From: Synechococcus sp. HW_metabat.54
GTDB taxonomy: Bacteria > Cyanobacteriota > Cyanobacteriia > PCC-6307 > Cyanobiaceae
Direction: 5' to 3'
Length of the DNA stretch: 6,544 nt
Assembly: GCA_018623675.1 (NCBI GenBank)
Contig: JAAZVJ010000057.1
Location: 1 to 6,544, forward strand
Shown here: positions 6,154-6,544 of the stretch, piece after piece
How the letters are laid out: every line of letters starts with the position of its first letter
Position numbering within the stretch: the first letter of the stretch is position 1
The notes under the pieces: generated by a model
What the model was told of the DNA's origin: nothing
What the model saw: the letters and a program-made list of their open reading frames with translations, nothing else
Databases searched by the model: none
Program-made: the position numbers and the translations under genes

Positions 6154-6543
6154 TCAGGGCACCTTCTGAGGTTCCATCACAGAACCAAATCGGGTCGGGA
6201 TCTGCTGCAACCAACTGAATGTGAGGCGATCACGGTCACTCAGCGTCAACACCGGTGCCTGGCCTTGAGTCACTGCCATGGCATCACCTGATTGGTCACT
6301 GTGGCCCCAGAGCCCCAAGGCATGACCAAGCTCATGCAGTGCTGTGGCCTGCAGCACCGGAGCTCTCAACTCCGGTGAAACCAACACGGTGAGACGAGGC
6401 TCGAGGCGCCACATCCGATCACGACGCACCTGCAGGGTTTCCAGCAAGGTGCGGCCGTTACTGGCGCGCCACCCGCTTGGAAGCTGACGCCGAGGCGGGC
6501 GACGACGTTCAACACGAATGTGAGCCCGCTTTGGATCGATCAC
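6154..6543 (-). CDS. Metzincin-like zinc metalloprotease, C-terminal part
   Basis: The visible 129 residues are probably the C-terminal part of a larger protein, because the frame is open to the right edge and the leading GTG at 6543 is unlikely to be the true start. The zinc motif HELGHALGLWGH (residues 70-81, bases 6301-6336) places it among matrixin-like (M10) metzincins, with Glu71 as the catalytic base. GDAM (86-89) fits the Met-turn. The third histidine comes one residue later than in the textbook HEXXHXXGXXH. The stretch before it (LEPRLTVLVS) would be the edge strand of the catalytic domain. Such proteases are usually exported, but any signal peptide would lie outside the window. It converges on hisIE with 34 bases between the stops. 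Confidence 0.83.
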   Translation of the reverse strand: MIDPKRAHIRVERRRPPRRQLPSGWRASNGRTLLETLQVRRDRMWRLEPRLTVLVSPELRAPVLQATALHELGHALGLWGHSDQSGDAMAVTQGQAPVLTLSDRDRLTFSWLQQIPTRFGSVMEPQKVP

Positions 6544-6544
6544 T

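Overview
The window looks like chromosomal DNA from a marine picocyanobacterium of the Synechococcus group. The DNA is GC-rich and the genes are short and tightly packed. It holds a ClpB whose N-terminus (MQPT...FTEKAW) is typical of cyanobacterial ClpB1, a protein of the cyanobacterial DUF3288 family, a DUF4912-like protein, and a fused hisIE gene. The assignment rests on protein features recognised by eye; no search was run.

Layout, left to right. Bases 1-2147 hold five small genes: an unrecognised gene (32-427), a DUF3288 gene coupled to it by a GTGA overlap (424-753), an unrecognised gene on the minus strand (750-1064), a small two-helix membrane protein (1123-1308) and a DUF4912-like protein (1392-1895). 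A further small minus-strand gene (1929-2141) faces away from clpB. The 148-base gap between them (2142-2289) carries two perfect 12-bp palindromes and a cluster of GATC sites. clpB (2290-4902) is complete, with all expected AAA+ motifs. It ends exactly where a minus-strand gene of the 6-pyruvoyl/6-carboxy-tetrahydropterin synthase fold begins its stop codon (4903-5385). That enzyme diverges from the complete bifunctional histidine gene hisIE (5451-6119). After hisIE come a 10-bp tandem duplication and an A7G9 homopolymer block, which read on the minus strand as a possible terminator for the last gene. That gene is the C-terminal part of a metzincin-like zinc protease (6154-6543, running off the right edge).

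The genes do not form one pathway. clpB (protein disaggregation), hisIE (histidine steps 2 and 3), the pterin enzyme and the protease are typical of the mosaic gene order in small cyanobacterial genomes, with frequent strand switches and few operons. There is no mobile element, CRISPR array, tRNA or rRNA. I see no convincing new multi-gene system. The points most worth following are the HGY replacement of the zinc-binding HGH motif in the pterin enzyme, the palindromes upstream of clpB, the conserved GTG for a short ClpB form, and the repeat and homopolymer block after hisIE.
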